From assembly GCF_000092025.1 (NCBI RefSeq), contig NC_003063.2:1431501-1495500 (forward strand): 64,000 nt of DNA, given 5' to 3'. Below are positions 26,884 to 36,773 of this stretch, piece after piece. A model generated the notes under the pieces. That model saw nothing but the letters and a program-made list of their open reading frames with translations, made no database searches and was not told the origin of the DNA. Positions within the stretch are counted from its first letter, which is position 1; the number at the start of each line of letters is the position of its first letter. The stretch comes from Agrobacterium fabrum str. C58 (GTDB taxonomy: Bacteria; Pseudomonadota; Alphaproteobacteria; Rhizobiales; Rhizobiaceae). Position numbers and translations under genes: made by a program.

Positions 26884-27771
26884 TTCCGCCGCCGTTTGCG
26901 GACGTAGGGCAGGATCGTCGTGGCAACAGGCCTGCGCAAAATCTGCGAGGCGTTGCGGTGACTGCGCCTCATCCGTCGCGATCAGCCGCCGGGCGAGCCG
27001 TCCCACGGCGTATATGTCCTGATCCGGCTTTGCGGGTGCGCCTTGCCTTTGTTCCGGTGCCGCGAATTCAGGCGAGCCGGCAAAGCGCATGCCCTGTTCC
27101 GCGTGTTTCCGGCCAATCCGCAGGGCGATGCCGAAATCACCCAGTTTCGCCGTTTCGAAATTACCATCCGCCAGCAGAATATTGGCTGGCGTGACGTCGC
27201 AATGCACATATCCAAGTGCATGCATGGCACTCAGCCCTTCCAGCACGCGGCGAAGGATCGAGATCACCTGCGAGGCGGCGATCGGTTGTGTAGATACGAT
27301 CGATGCCAGCGAGTGCGCGAACCATGGCTGCAAAAGGCCAGGCCGGCCATCGGGCAATCTCAGAAGCGCTGATGTTTCCGCAAGGCAGGGATGGCGCAGC
27401 GCGAGCCCGATCTTGGCCTCGTCCCGCAAGCGTTGCAGCAGAACAGCGTCGTCGCGACTGCCCGGTGGCACGGTTTTCAGCGCGTGCAGCGAGCCGAGAT
27501 CGCGGTGGCGCAATTGTAGCAGAAGCGTCGTCTCGCTCTGGTAGGCTGTGCAATTCACGGCAAAGCTGTTCGCGATCCAGTCCGGTTTTTCGCCGGAAAC
27601 GCCAGATGTTTTTCGATCCAACGCATTTCGGATCTGGTCGATCAGGTCTTTTTGCTCCTGATCGCTTCTTTCCCGCATGCCATCATGGCGAATGCTTCGC
27701 CATAGGTCGGAAAAACGTCCGGCTACCTCCGGATAGGCAGGCTCATCAAGTGGATGTCTAGCCTTGCTCAC
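26866..27771 (-). CDS. ppkA: T6SS serine/threonine protein kinase PpkA
   Basis: About 301 residues from GTG 27771; TTG at 27783 is the other option. Both overlap the end of the upstream gene. The kinase core is recognisable: ATP-lysine in LHALKTVPP (~residue 99), catalytic loop YVHCDVTPANILL (Asp ~192), and magnesium loop GDFGIALRIG (~212). The glycine-rich loop is not canonical and the HRD arginine is Cys. There is no receptor or membrane segment. In A. tumefaciens C58 PpkA phosphorylates TssL on Thr14, which allows Fha binding and Hcp secretion; Thr14 is present in the TssL encoded here. Last gene of the imp operon. Confidence 0.9.
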   Translation of the reverse strand: MSKARHPLDEPAYPEVAGRFSDLWRSIRHDGMRERSDQEQKDLIDQIRNALDRKTSGVSGEKPDWIANSFAVNCTAYQSETTLLLQLRHRDLGSLHALKTVPPGSRDDAVLLQRLRDEAKIGLALRHPCLAETSALLRLPDGRPGLLQPWFAHSLASIVSTQPIAASQVISILRRVLEGLSAMHALGYVHCDVTPANILLADGNFETAKLGDFGIALRIGRKHAEQGMRFAGSPEFAAPEQRQGAPAKPDQDIYAVGRLARRLIATDEAQSPQRLADFAQACCHDDPALRPQTAAEALQLL

Positions 27772-29173
27772 GCCGGTTTCCAATCACGATGGCGCTGACA
27801 TTCTCACGGGCGTTTTCGATCAGCGCTTCCTGGACCAGGGCATTGGCGCAATCCTTGATCGGGGTGTTGAAGACGATCTCGGCAATGGCGCGTTCTCGGA
27901 GGATTTGTACGAGCGGGTAGCTGCACAGCAGTAGCCTGTCCTGCAAACCCCACTCATCGAAGACGATATCCGGCCGGAATTGCTGGGAAAGCCCGACACA
28001 TTGCGAGAGCTGTTTTTTCATGCCGACAACGACGTGATCGCGCGAAAGCTGGTGCATGGTGCCGTTTTTCAGGAGATAGGCGCGCGCATCACCGGACCAC
28101 AGGACGCTCAGCCTGTGGGCGATGATCGAGGCTATGACGACGCTGGCCATCGGCCTGCCATCGGCACCAGTCGCCTGACGGGAGAGGAGCAGGCTGTTGA
28201 CGGTGCCGAGCTTTCCCCTGATCTGCTGTGCCATCATCTCCGGGTTTTCGGCATCTGGCGTTTCAGCAAGAATATTCGTGGCGAGGCGCGCGGCCTCTGC
28301 GGCGCTATGCGTATCGCCTTGTCCATCCGCTATGGCGAAGAGGGAAGGCGTCTGGGAAACGAACAGTGCATCCGCATTCAGGGAAAGCCGCGTTCCCGGA
28401 TGTGTGGCATAGCTGTAGATGACAGATGACGGCTGTTCCGCTGGGTGGGCTGGCGCGGGTGTCACGGGCGGTATTTGCTGTTTTGTCTTCTCCTGCACCG
28501 TTGCCGGCGCCGGCGCTGCTCTTGAACCGTCCTCGTCGCCTTTGCCTGTCATGTCGCTGAAGAGGCGCAGAAAATCGGATGCTCTCGGCTTGCCGTCGAA
28601 TTTGAGGCCGCGTGCACGGCGGCTGACGGGATCGATGTGCCACCAGAGGCTTGTCGGCGCGCGGCCGCGGACCATTTCCGGCGCGTCATCCTCGTCCCGC
28701 GGCTTCGGTAGGCGCAATTTCTTGATCGAGGCATTAAACCGGGACACGTCGAAATCGCCGGTCATCGATGTCTCGGCCAATGCCTCTACGGCCATGAACC
28801 AGGTGTCGTCGAGATAGAGTGTTCGCGGATGTCTGCGGAAGCCGTTGAGCTGGGCAATGATGGCAAGCGGATATTTACGGCCCACCCGGTCGGCGCTCGG
28901 CACCAGCACGCCGGCATAGGCGCAGTTTCCCCATATGCCGCTTTCGACGATGAAGCGTATGGGCGGCGACGACGAGAATATCTCTGTCCATCGGCCTGCG
29001 AACATATCCGCGCAGGCGTGCATGCCGGATCGCATCCAGTCGTCGAAGGTAGCGATCAATTCCCGCTCGAGCCCATCGGAAATGAAATCGCCATGGCTGG
29101 GGACCTTGCCGAAGAAACCGATGCGATCGCTTTCCGCCGCTGTTTGCGTGGACCTTGATGCCTGATCGGCCAT
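27758..29173 (-). CDS. tagF-pppA: Fused TagF-PppA: T6SS repressor domain plus PP2C phosphatase
   Basis: 471 residues from ATG 29173. Residues ~15-190 are a TagF/ImpM (DUF2094) domain (IGFFGKVPSHGDFISDG; WGNCAYAGVLVPSADRVGR). After a proline-rich linker, residues ~240-470 are a PP2C phosphatase (GTRLSLNADALF, then AIADGQGDTHSAAEAA carrying metal-binding Asp). TagF represses T6SS post-translationally, and PppA would reverse PpkA phosphorylation of TssL. Fusion of the two is the Agrobacterium arrangement. Separated from tssM by 82 bases; overlaps ppkA. Confidence 0.92.
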   Translation of the reverse strand: MADQASRSTQTAAESDRIGFFGKVPSHGDFISDGLERELIATFDDWMRSGMHACADMFAGRWTEIFSSSPPIRFIVESGIWGNCAYAGVLVPSADRVGRKYPLAIIAQLNGFRRHPRTLYLDDTWFMAVEALAETSMTGDFDVSRFNASIKKLRLPKPRDEDDAPEMVRGRAPTSLWWHIDPVSRRARGLKFDGKPRASDFLRLFSDMTGKGDEDGSRAAPAPATVQEKTKQQIPPVTPAPAHPAEQPSSVIYSYATHPGTRLSLNADALFVSQTPSLFAIADGQGDTHSAAEAARLATNILAETPDAENPEMMAQQIRGKLGTVNSLLLSRQATGADGRPMASVVIASIIAHRLSVLWSGDARAYLLKNGTMHQLSRDHVVVGMKKQLSQCVGLSQQFRPDIVFDEWGLQDRLLLCSYPLVQILRERAIAEIVFNTPIKDCANALVQEALIENARENVSAIVIGNRREQG

Positions 29174-29255
29174 CAGTTGCGATTGCCCACGGTGTTTTTC
29201 GTGCTTGCCTTCATCATAATCCCCTCTTTTGAAACACCACCGCCTCGTTCCGTCA

Positions 29256-32200
29256 CTAGAACTGCGCAGGGCAGGCGAAGCTGGCAATCGCATCCAGCTT
29301 GAATGGATTGAGAACCGAGCCGAACTGAATATCGAACTCGGCAGCCTGGACGCCATTCTCAAACCGCACCCGCAACAGCTCACCCGACTGATTTTCGATA
29401 TTGGCACCGTCAAACAGCCGGAAGGGCGACCAGTCGCCGTTTTCGGTCTTCGCCTGCTGCCAGCCGCCCGGCTGGAAGGCGATGCGCGACAGGCTCGCCG
29501 TGTTTTCGCGCGAGGGCCAGGTAATCGATTTCGCCTGGATCGGTCCATGATAATAAACGACCCGCTCGCCTTCGATTTCCAGCATCACCGCGCTGGAGGC
29601 ATTGGTGAGCGAGACGGGTTTGACATTGATCGAAACCGTCGGCGTCTCGCTGCCATTCGGGAAAAAGGCGCGCGAAATCTTGTCGGCATTTTCGAACTGG
29701 GCGACGGCGCTGCTGGGAATGCCGGCGGCGCCGAAGGTGCCTTTCCAGCTCCATGGGGTCGTCGTCTTGTCGACAAACGGTTCCATGCGCTGTTTGAAGA
29801 AGCTCTGGAAAACCCCCGTCGGCGCGAAGAGACGGGTAAAATCCGCAATCGCGACATCGCGGGAGGAGGCTCGGTCGAAGGGATAACGACCGGTCACGAT
29901 CGAGGAGCACAGGGAGGCTGAATCGGCCGTCCAGAGTTCGGCGATGCGGCTGCGTGCGGACTTGACCGCGAGCGAGCCGACATCCGCCGCCACGCCTGCC
30001 ACCCAGACGTCGAGCGGTGCCGGCAATTCGCGTGCCTGCTGCAACAGATCCTGATTGGCCTTGGTGAGCTGGCTGTCCACGTCGAACACCTTGGCGACCT
30101 CATCGGAGGTGGTTGCCGAACGGGCAAGCTGTTCGTTCAGCAGCTTGAAATGCGCGAGTAACTGTTCCGATGGCGAACCACCGGTCTTGTCGCCATTGGG
30201 CTGCTCGCCCGTTGTAGCTGCGCCTTTCGTCGCCAGCATGTCGCGCAGTCTCGCATAGGGATCGGCCGCATTCACCGTAGCGGCCAGAACGGCTGCGGTT
30301 GCGTCTCCTTCCGCAGCGGAGGCGAGGGCGGCGGGGTTTGCTCCGGGGCGGAGATCGGTCGCCTCTGCGATCGATCTGGCAGCCTCCACCACGATATTGC
30401 GCTCATTGGCAAGAGCCCGTGTTGTCTCCACCGCGTCGCCGAGGCTCTGGGATGGTTTGACGCGCAGATCGGACAGCGTGTCGGCCCATATTTTCTCGAA
30501 CCTGTCGAAATAGATTTGCAGCGCGGCCTGCGCCACTTGCTCGACAGTCGCACCCTTGATGGCATCGTCAGAACCGCGCACCCATCCTTCGGAAAGCGCG
30601 ACGCGGGCCGCATGCGCGACCTGCGGGATGACAACGCGGCGATATCCATCGGCGGTGAAAAGGCCCTCTATCCCCTCGGCCATCGGCGCTTTGCTGCGAC
30701 GCTCGAAAGCACGCTCCCCCAGCGGGCCGAAAGCCGTAGCGGGTGTCCATTCCATCAATTCCCGCACTTGCGGAAGGCCGGCGAGAATATCATAGGCGCG
30801 TGTGCCAATCGCCTGATCGCGGATGGTTTCGCGGGCGGTGGCGATGAGCCGCGCATCGAGCTCGATCGGGGCGAGCACGCCGTCAGCGAGCGCCTTTGCA
30901 TGCTGGTCAAGCGCTTCTCTCGCCGCCGCCCTTCCGTCACCGGGATAAAGGGATGCGAACATCTGATGCGTCTGCGTGGTCAGGAAATCGCGGTCCAGAC
31001 CACCCATCCCGCCCAGCATTCCGTAGAGTTTCAGCGAATTGAACGTGCGGGTGACATCCTTTTCGTCCTTCAGCTGCTTTTGCAGCTGCACGATCATGCG
31101 CGGCAGCAGAAGGGCGTTGAGTGCGCGCTGATAGGCGTCACGCTGCCGGCCGGCAATCTTGTCTTCCTGATCAAGACCGAAGCTGACATTCCACACGCGT
31201 TCGCGGGCAAAGCCGGAATTGACATCGCGCAGATTGTCGAGCGCGGGGAGGATCCGCAGGAAATCGGCGTCCGCGACCTCGCGCACGGGAATTCCCTGAA
31301 CGAGCTGCTCATAAGCGCCAAGTTTGCGATCCGCTTCGGCCAGCGCCTGCGTATTGGCGAAATAGGTGAAAATCCAGCCGGTGAAGACGATGGCGACCGC
31401 CGTGGCGGATACGGCATAAGCAATGCGCCGCACCAGCAATTGCCGCCGGGAAAGGCGCTTGTCACGCGTCACCAGGGCGGCTTCAGGGAAGATGACGTCC
31501 TTGAACAACCGCGACAGGAAATAGCTGCGGCGGGTTCTGGATGCCGCGGGAGATTTTTCCGTTTCCGGCTGCGTTCCCGACGCGAAATAAACGCCGCGCA
31601 GAAGCGGCGCCTCGATGAGAGGCGAACTTGCGCAAAGTTCGGCAAGGGCCTCGTGCAGGCGATCTTTCAGCCGCGCGAGTTCGGCTGGAAAACGGAAGAT
31701 ACGGCCGCGTATTTCCGCATTCTGCTCCTGCTGCAGGCGTTCGATCAGCATGGCATCGACCCGCTGCTGTAGCAGTTCGAATTCTTCCGTCAGACGCTGC
31801 GGCAGGTTTTCGGCGGAGTAGCTCTCATCCAGCTTGAAGGTGGTGCCCCACACCTGCTGGCGGTCGGTCTTGTTGAATCCATCGAAAAATTCCACGAAAC
31901 CATGCAGCAGGTCGGCTTTCGTCAGGACGATATAGACCGGAACGCGGGCATGCAGATATTCGTCAAGTTCCGAAAGACGCTGGCGGATGGAGCGCAGCTC
32001 CTGCCGCTGTTCTTCGGGATCGCGGTTGAGCAGATCGGGAATGGACAGCGTGACCAATGCGCCATTGATCGGCTGCGAACGACGATATCGCCTCAAAAGG
32101 CCAAGAAAGCCTTCCCAGCCGGCCTTCGAGGAACCGTCGAGGTCATCCTGGGTGGTATAGCGACCGGCAGTGTCGATAAGGATCGCCTCGTCCGCGAACC

Positions 32201-32735
32201 ACCAGTTACAGTTGCGCGTGCCACCGATACCCTTCACCGCATTTTCACCGAGCGCATCGCCAAGCGGAAATTGCAGGCCGGAATTGGTCAGCGCCGTCGT
32301 CTTGCCGGAGCCGGGTGCGCCGAAGATCACGTACCAGGGCAAGTCGTAAATGTAACCGAAGCGCTTTTTCGTGACGCGCCGCAAGAGCGCGAGCGCTTCT
32401 TTCAGGCGGGTCTGGATTTCGCCGATTTCCGCCTGCCGATTGGCCAGCGCCTCGCGCTCGATACTGTCGACGAGTTCCTTGTCCTGTTTGCGGCCGCGGT
32501 AGATCGTGACGATGATGTAGACCAGCCAGACGGCGACGATGATGCCGATGGCGATGAGCCGCGCCTGCACCGTTCCAAGCGGTTTGAAATCGCCGAGCGC
32601 GATCAGATAGCCGTAGAACCAGACGACGACGCAGAGCGCGATCACCCATAAAAGCGAGAGGAAACGCCGGCCGACGAGGGCCGCATAGCTCTCGACATAG
32701 GAACGGATCGTATAAAAATAGCTCAATGGATTCAT
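29256..32735 (-). CDS. tssM: T6SS membrane complex protein TssM (IcmF/ImpL)
   Basis: 1159 residues, full length. Two N-terminal membrane helices (~25-45 and ~60-80), then a cytoplasmic NTPase with Walker A GAPGSGKTTALT at ~139-150 and DTAGRY as Walker B/switch region. A third helix lies near residue 440, and the rest is a large periplasmic part with IcmF-related and C-terminal beta domains. The intact Walker A fits reports that Agrobacterium TssM is an active ATPase. It spans the inner membrane and links TssL to the outer envelope. Start overlaps the tssL stop as ATGA. Confidence 0.96.
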   Translation of the reverse strand: MNPLSYFYTIRSYVESYAALVGRRFLSLLWVIALCVVVWFYGYLIALGDFKPLGTVQARLIAIGIIVAVWLVYIIVTIYRGRKQDKELVDSIEREALANRQAEIGEIQTRLKEALALLRRVTKKRFGYIYDLPWYVIFGAPGSGKTTALTNSGLQFPLGDALGENAVKGIGGTRNCNWWFADEAILIDTAGRYTTQDDLDGSSKAGWEGFLGLLRRYRRSQPINGALVTLSIPDLLNRDPEEQRQELRSIRQRLSELDEYLHARVPVYIVLTKADLLHGFVEFFDGFNKTDRQQVWGTTFKLDESYSAENLPQRLTEEFELLQQRVDAMLIERLQQEQNAEIRGRIFRFPAELARLKDRLHEALAELCASSPLIEAPLLRGVYFASGTQPETEKSPAASRTRRSYFLSRLFKDVIFPEAALVTRDKRLSRRQLLVRRIAYAVSATAVAIVFTGWIFTYFANTQALAEADRKLGAYEQLVQGIPVREVADADFLRILPALDNLRDVNSGFARERVWNVSFGLDQEDKIAGRQRDAYQRALNALLLPRMIVQLQKQLKDEKDVTRTFNSLKLYGMLGGMGGLDRDFLTTQTHQMFASLYPGDGRAAAREALDQHAKALADGVLAPIELDARLIATARETIRDQAIGTRAYDILAGLPQVRELMEWTPATAFGPLGERAFERRSKAPMAEGIEGLFTADGYRRVVIPQVAHAARVALSEGWVRGSDDAIKGATVEQVAQAALQIYFDRFEKIWADTLSDLRVKPSQSLGDAVETTRALANERNIVVEAARSIAEATDLRPGANPAALASAAEGDATAAVLAATVNAADPYARLRDMLATKGAATTGEQPNGDKTGGSPSEQLLAHFKLLNEQLARSATTSDEVAKVFDVDSQLTKANQDLLQQARELPAPLDVWVAGVAADVGSLAVKSARSRIAELWTADSASLCSSIVTGRYPFDRASSRDVAIADFTRLFAPTGVFQSFFKQRMEPFVDKTTTPWSWKGTFGAAGIPSSAVAQFENADKISRAFFPNGSETPTVSINVKPVSLTNASSAVMLEIEGERVVYYHGPIQAKSITWPSRENTASLSRIAFQPGGWQQAKTENGDWSPFRLFDGANIENQSGELLRVRFENGVQAAEFDIQFGSVLNPFKLDAIASFACPAQF

Positions 32736-34237
32736 GGCTGGGCCTCTCCCGGCTGCTGTCCCGAACTGTTCTCTATGGGCGGCGAGAGAATGCCGGCGTC
32801 GCTCAGTTTTTCATCGGGATTGGTCAGGACCATGATTTCTGTTCTGCGGTTTATCTGGCGGCCTTCTTCCGTTTTGTTGTCGGCGATCGGGTCGCTGTCG
32901 GCTCGGCCTTCGGTCAGGATTGCGTCGGGGCCGGTGAATTGTGAAAGAATGTCTCCGACCGCCTTGGCGCGCGCCTCGGAAAGGTGCCAGTTCGATGGAA
33001 ACTCCACCGTCTTGATCGGCACGGTGTCGGTATAACCGATGACGACGGCGCGGAATTTTTCAGCCGCAAGCGCACCGCCGATACGCTGGATGAGATCGCG
33101 GAACTGCGGGCTGACATCGGCGCTGCCTGTCGTGAACAGGCCCGAATTGTTGATGCGAACCCGCAGCCGCCCGTTCACATCCGCAAGGGTCACAAGCTTC
33201 TTGTCGACTTCCGGCTGCAGGAAGGCCATCAGCTTTTCAAGCCGGGAGGGTTGTCTCGGCGCCACCGTCTTCGGCGGCTCGACAACCCTGGGAATTTCGA
33301 CTTGCGCCGGTGGGTGGGGCGGCGGGTTCGAGATCAGCACGCTCGGCGTCTCGGTCGGCGGCAGATGGGCAAGCCTTTCGAAGGTGACATCGGATGCGTT
33401 GTTGAGCGATAGCGTGAAGAAGAGATAACCAAGCGCGAAGGCGAGTGCCATCAGCGACAGCAGGGTCCACAGCGCGGTCATCGTCCGCAGTGGCGTATGG
33501 CGGGCATCGACGCCTTTCCAATGTGGAGAAAGCTCCCGCTCGAAGGTGCCATATTGGCCGATCAGCGTCTTGTAGAGACTGTCGCGGATGCGTGAAAGCT
33601 CCAGTGCCCCTTTCGATGAAACGCGGGTGCGTCCTTCGAAAGCCAGCGACAGGCACAGATAGATCAGCAGCAGCAGATCCTTGTTGGCGCCGGGCGACTG
33701 GTGGAAATGGTCGAGAATGTCGAAAACCCGGTCGCCACCGGTCACGTCATTGTGGAAGGTGGAAACGAGGCCGGAGCGCGCCCAGCCGGCCCGCACACCC
33801 CAGGGCTTGCTGAGAACGACATCATCCACGGTTGCGCAGACGACGTAATGCGCCGCTCTTGCCCGCTCGGGGCTGATGCGGGCGGAAGCGAGATCGCGCT
33901 CATAACGGGTGATCGCCTCCACGCAGGCGCGGCGAAGCTGGTCGGGGTCCGGCTCGGCATCGCTGAAGCGCAGCAGATGTGCGAGGTTGAGAAGGGGAGC
34001 CGCCGATTGCACAAGTGTCGGCACCTCCTCTCCGCCGAAGTGGAAACCGGTCAGCAGCTTGTCGACCGGTAGGGTGGCCACTTTCCCCCTGGCGGGGCGA
34101 GCCTGCTCGTCGGTCTCGACGATGTCTTCGAGGATCGCCGCCATGTTGCGGGCGTTCTGGTTGCGCCGGCGGCTTTCCTCGGTGATCTCGACCACCGTCG
34201 GCAAATCCTGCCAGGAAGAGGGGTTGTCCGTGCTCAT
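32732..34237 (-). CDS. tssL: T6SS membrane protein TssL with OmpA-like peptidoglycan-binding domain
   Basis: 501 residues from ATG 34237. Residues 1-250 are the cytoplasmic DotU/IcmH-type domain (LLNLAHLLRFSDAEPDPDQL; KPWGVRAGWARSGLVSTFHN), a single helix lies at ~253-276, and a periplasmic OmpA-like domain at ~360-490 (VVIGYTDTVPI; SNWHLSEARAKAVGDIL) would anchor the complex to peptidoglycan. With this start Thr14 (DLPTVVE) matches the PpkA phosphorylation site described in strain C58. ATGA overlaps on both sides with tssK and tssM show tight translational coupling. Confidence 0.96.
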   Translation of the reverse strand: MSTDNPSSWQDLPTVVEITEESRRRNQNARNMAAILEDIVETDEQARPARGKVATLPVDKLLTGFHFGGEEVPTLVQSAAPLLNLAHLLRFSDAEPDPDQLRRACVEAITRYERDLASARISPERARAAHYVVCATVDDVVLSKPWGVRAGWARSGLVSTFHNDVTGGDRVFDILDHFHQSPGANKDLLLLIYLCLSLAFEGRTRVSSKGALELSRIRDSLYKTLIGQYGTFERELSPHWKGVDARHTPLRTMTALWTLLSLMALAFALGYLFFTLSLNNASDVTFERLAHLPPTETPSVLISNPPPHPPAQVEIPRVVEPPKTVAPRQPSRLEKLMAFLQPEVDKKLVTLADVNGRLRVRINNSGLFTTGSADVSPQFRDLIQRIGGALAAEKFRAVVIGYTDTVPIKTVEFPSNWHLSEARAKAVGDILSQFTGPDAILTEGRADSDPIADNKTEEGRQINRRTEIMVLTNPDEKLSDAGILSPPIENSSGQQPGEAQP

Positions 34238-35574
34238 TCGCGTAACGCCCACATTTCCATTTCAAGCCCGGGGAACTCGCCCGCCAGATGCAGGGCAATG
34301 GCACCTGAGGTATCAAGCTGTTTCCAGAGCGGCGACTGCGTGTCGATCTCGAAATAGACGGTGCCGGATCGATAGGGCAGTTGCCGCGGCAGGACCGGCA
34401 GGGACCGCACGGGGATGCCCGGCAGCGCCACATTGACCAGTTCGGAAATCCGTTCCACCGGTCCGACCTTGATCTGTGCCGGCAGGCGGCGGCGAATATC
34501 CTCGGCGGCCATATCCGCGCGCACGGCCAGCACGAAACCAGCATCGCGCAGAAGCGTGCGGTCGTGGATGGTGCCGACGCGGACGCCATGGCGGCGTTCC
34601 ACCAGTTCGATTGCCACGGCTGCCTGCTCCAGAACTGCCGACAGCGAGGTGCGCAGATCATCAAAGACAGCACCGAAGGTGGCTTTCAGATCTTCGTGCC
34701 GGTAGGGCGGGAAATCCGTCGCCCGCTTCCTGTCCGTGGTGAAGGTGGCAAGCTCTCCGGCAAGCTGGATGCAGTCTTCGTAAAAGCGGATGGGGTGAAA
34801 ACGTGTGGCGTTGGCACCGCGATGCGCGAGCAGCGGATCGGCCCGGTTGAGGATCTGCAGAAGGAAATAATCGCCCACTTCCGCCGTTCCCCGGATCGTC
34901 GGGTCGCCGATGCGTTCGGCAATCGCCTGGGCCCGGTGGCGCACGATCCCCAGAAGCTCCGTCAGCAATTCGTTGAGGCGGGGCGCTGCTGCACAGCTGA
35001 GGCTTGGAGGAATGAAATCCGGATCGAGGATGACCGCACGGTCGGAGCGGACTTCGATCACCCGCGCCAGCCCGATGAGATCGTAACCGGAAAGATCGTC
35101 ACCGGTTTTGAGGAATTTCAGGCTGAGGCGGCCGACGTCGATCGGGGCCACGAAATCCGTTTCGATATTGGTGTCGGTGACTTCATAGCTCGAGGCGGTG
35201 AAGCGCACATTGTTCGTGTCATTGCGGCCGCTGGTGGACATATCCGCCTTGCCCGGCTGCCGGGCCGGCAGGGCAAGATAGATGATGGCGTTCTTGACGC
35301 TTTCATCGAGATCGAGCGGCGGCGGCAGGTCGGAATCCTCAGGTGCCTCGAAGGGTGTGCCGTCGGGAAGCACGCCGCGCAGGTTCGACAGCGCGAATTG
35401 CCCTATCGATAATGCGCTGCGGTCCACACCGATCTCGGCGATGCCCCAGGGGTAGGGCGAAAGGTTGCGCGTGGTGTTGCGCACCAGACGTTCGGTCCAG
35501 CGGTCGGATTGCTGAAAATGCTGAACGCGAAGAAACATGCCCTCGCTCCAGGCAACACGGTTCTCATGTCTCAT
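34234..35574 (-). CDS. tssK: T6SS baseplate protein TssK
   Basis: 446 residues, typical of TssK/ImpJ/VasE. The N-terminal shoulder domain begins VAWSEGMFLRVQHFQQSDRW, a hallmark of the family; the C-terminal receptor-binding-like part contains HLAGEFPGLEMEMWAL. TssK trimers join the baseplate to the TssL/TssM membrane complex. It overlaps fha by 11 bases upstream and tssL by 4 bases downstream. Confidence 0.96.
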   Translation of the reverse strand: MRHENRVAWSEGMFLRVQHFQQSDRWTERLVRNTTRNLSPYPWGIAEIGVDRSALSIGQFALSNLRGVLPDGTPFEAPEDSDLPPPLDLDESVKNAIIYLALPARQPGKADMSTSGRNDTNNVRFTASSYEVTDTNIETDFVAPIDVGRLSLKFLKTGDDLSGYDLIGLARVIEVRSDRAVILDPDFIPPSLSCAAAPRLNELLTELLGIVRHRAQAIAERIGDPTIRGTAEVGDYFLLQILNRADPLLAHRGANATRFHPIRFYEDCIQLAGELATFTTDRKRATDFPPYRHEDLKATFGAVFDDLRTSLSAVLEQAAVAIELVERRHGVRVGTIHDRTLLRDAGFVLAVRADMAAEDIRRRLPAQIKVGPVERISELVNVALPGIPVRSLPVLPRQLPYRSGTVYFEIDTQSPLWKQLDTSGAIALHLAGEFPGLEMEMWALRE

Positions 35575-36763
35575 CGTGGTTGTTTACCCCCTTGGCATCG
35601 GCCGCGGTCGCGTCAGTCTCCCGTGCGGACGCGGCTTCACCACGCGCTGCCCGCTGCAGGAACTGCCTGACCGGCAATGGACGGCCGTTTTCTTCGAATT
35701 GTTTTTTGTAAGCCGACCAGTAGTCGGTCTTCATGACCAGCCCCTGCCAGTCTCTGCGCCCGATCTTCGCGCGAAAATCGTTGCCGGCATCGACAGCGGC
35801 CTCAAGAAGCCGGGGCTCGAGTTTCTGCGTGCAGCCATGCATGAGGGTTTCGAGCGAGGCGGCAAGACGGCGCTGCTGGCCAATGAGCGTTTCCATTCGC
35901 TCGCTGAGGGATGGTGCCGGGCCTTGGCCGGCATGATCGCTCTCAATGTCGAGGATGGCCAGGCAATCGGCACTTTCCCTTTCCAGTGCCGTCAGAAGAT
36001 CGCCGATCTCCTGTGCGGTCGCCGTGTCCGCGGGCAATCTGCCCTGGCGGATCGGGTCTTCGTCTGTATCCGGGAAAACGCTGTCAAAATCCCGGTCATG
36101 CGAAGCCGAGACCGGACGTGAGATCATGACCGGCGTGTTCAGCGCATCGGTATGTTCGTGGTCGCTGCTTGCAGCCGGCTCCGTATCCCAGTCATCAGGC
36201 AGAACAGTGCCAATTCCCTGCGCAGAGGGCGGTTCGCTCCAGCCGATCTCGACGTTGCGCGAAATGGACTTCGCCTTCCGGCCCGCGCTTTCGCGCCGTG
36301 TTTCCGGCCAGTCATCGGCGGCGGCGGTGTTGCCCAGCAGGCCGCCGGCAGAACGGCCGTTCGGGGCGATATCGGCAAGGATCGCCGAAATGGTCAGCGT
36401 CTCGTCACTCATCTTCAGCGAGGCGTCGGGATCGGAAAAATCGAGCTCCGCATTGCCGCTGATGGCGACCTCGAAAATCTGCCCGCCGATATTGATCTGC
36501 GAACCGTCCCGAAGACGCGCGCTTTCGCCCTCAAGCAACAGACGGCCATCGACGAGCGTGCCGTTTGCGCTCTGGTCGAGGATGATGAAACCTTCGCCGT
36601 CGCGGCTCAGCGTGCAATGCAGCTTGGAAACGCGCCGCTCATTGTCATCGATCTGCCAGTCGCAATCACGAGACCGGCCAATTGCGCGGCGGCCTCGCTC
36701 GAAGCTCCACTGGCCGGCTTTTCCCGTCCCGATGTTCCGTGTGTTCTTGAGTGCAAGCTTCAT
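35564..36763 (-). CDS. fha: FHA-domain T6SS regulator Fha (ImpI/TagH)
   Basis: 399 residues. N-terminal forkhead-associated domain at ~1-105, with the phosphopeptide-binding elements GRSRDCDWQI, RRVSKLHCTL and SANGTLVDG. The C-terminal third carries an ImpI/VasC-like region (LVMKTDYWSAYKKQFEENG). In Agrobacterium Fha recognises TssL phosphorylated on Thr14 and promotes Hcp recruitment. Lies between tssG and tssK. Confidence 0.93.
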   Translation of the reverse strand: MKLALKNTRNIGTGKAGQWSFERGRRAIGRSRDCDWQIDDNERRVSKLHCTLSRDGEGFIILDQSANGTLVDGRLLLEGESARLRDGSQINIGGQIFEVAISGNAELDFSDPDASLKMSDETLTISAILADIAPNGRSAGGLLGNTAAADDWPETRRESAGRKAKSISRNVEIGWSEPPSAQGIGTVLPDDWDTEPAASSDHEHTDALNTPVMISRPVSASHDRDFDSVFPDTDEDPIRQGRLPADTATAQEIGDLLTALERESADCLAILDIESDHAGQGPAPSLSERMETLIGQQRRLAASLETLMHGCTQKLEPRLLEAAVDAGNDFRAKIGRRDWQGLVMKTDYWSAYKKQFEENGRPLPVRQFLQRAARGEAASARETDATAADAKGVNNHDET

Positions 36764-36773
36764 GTCCTGGCCC

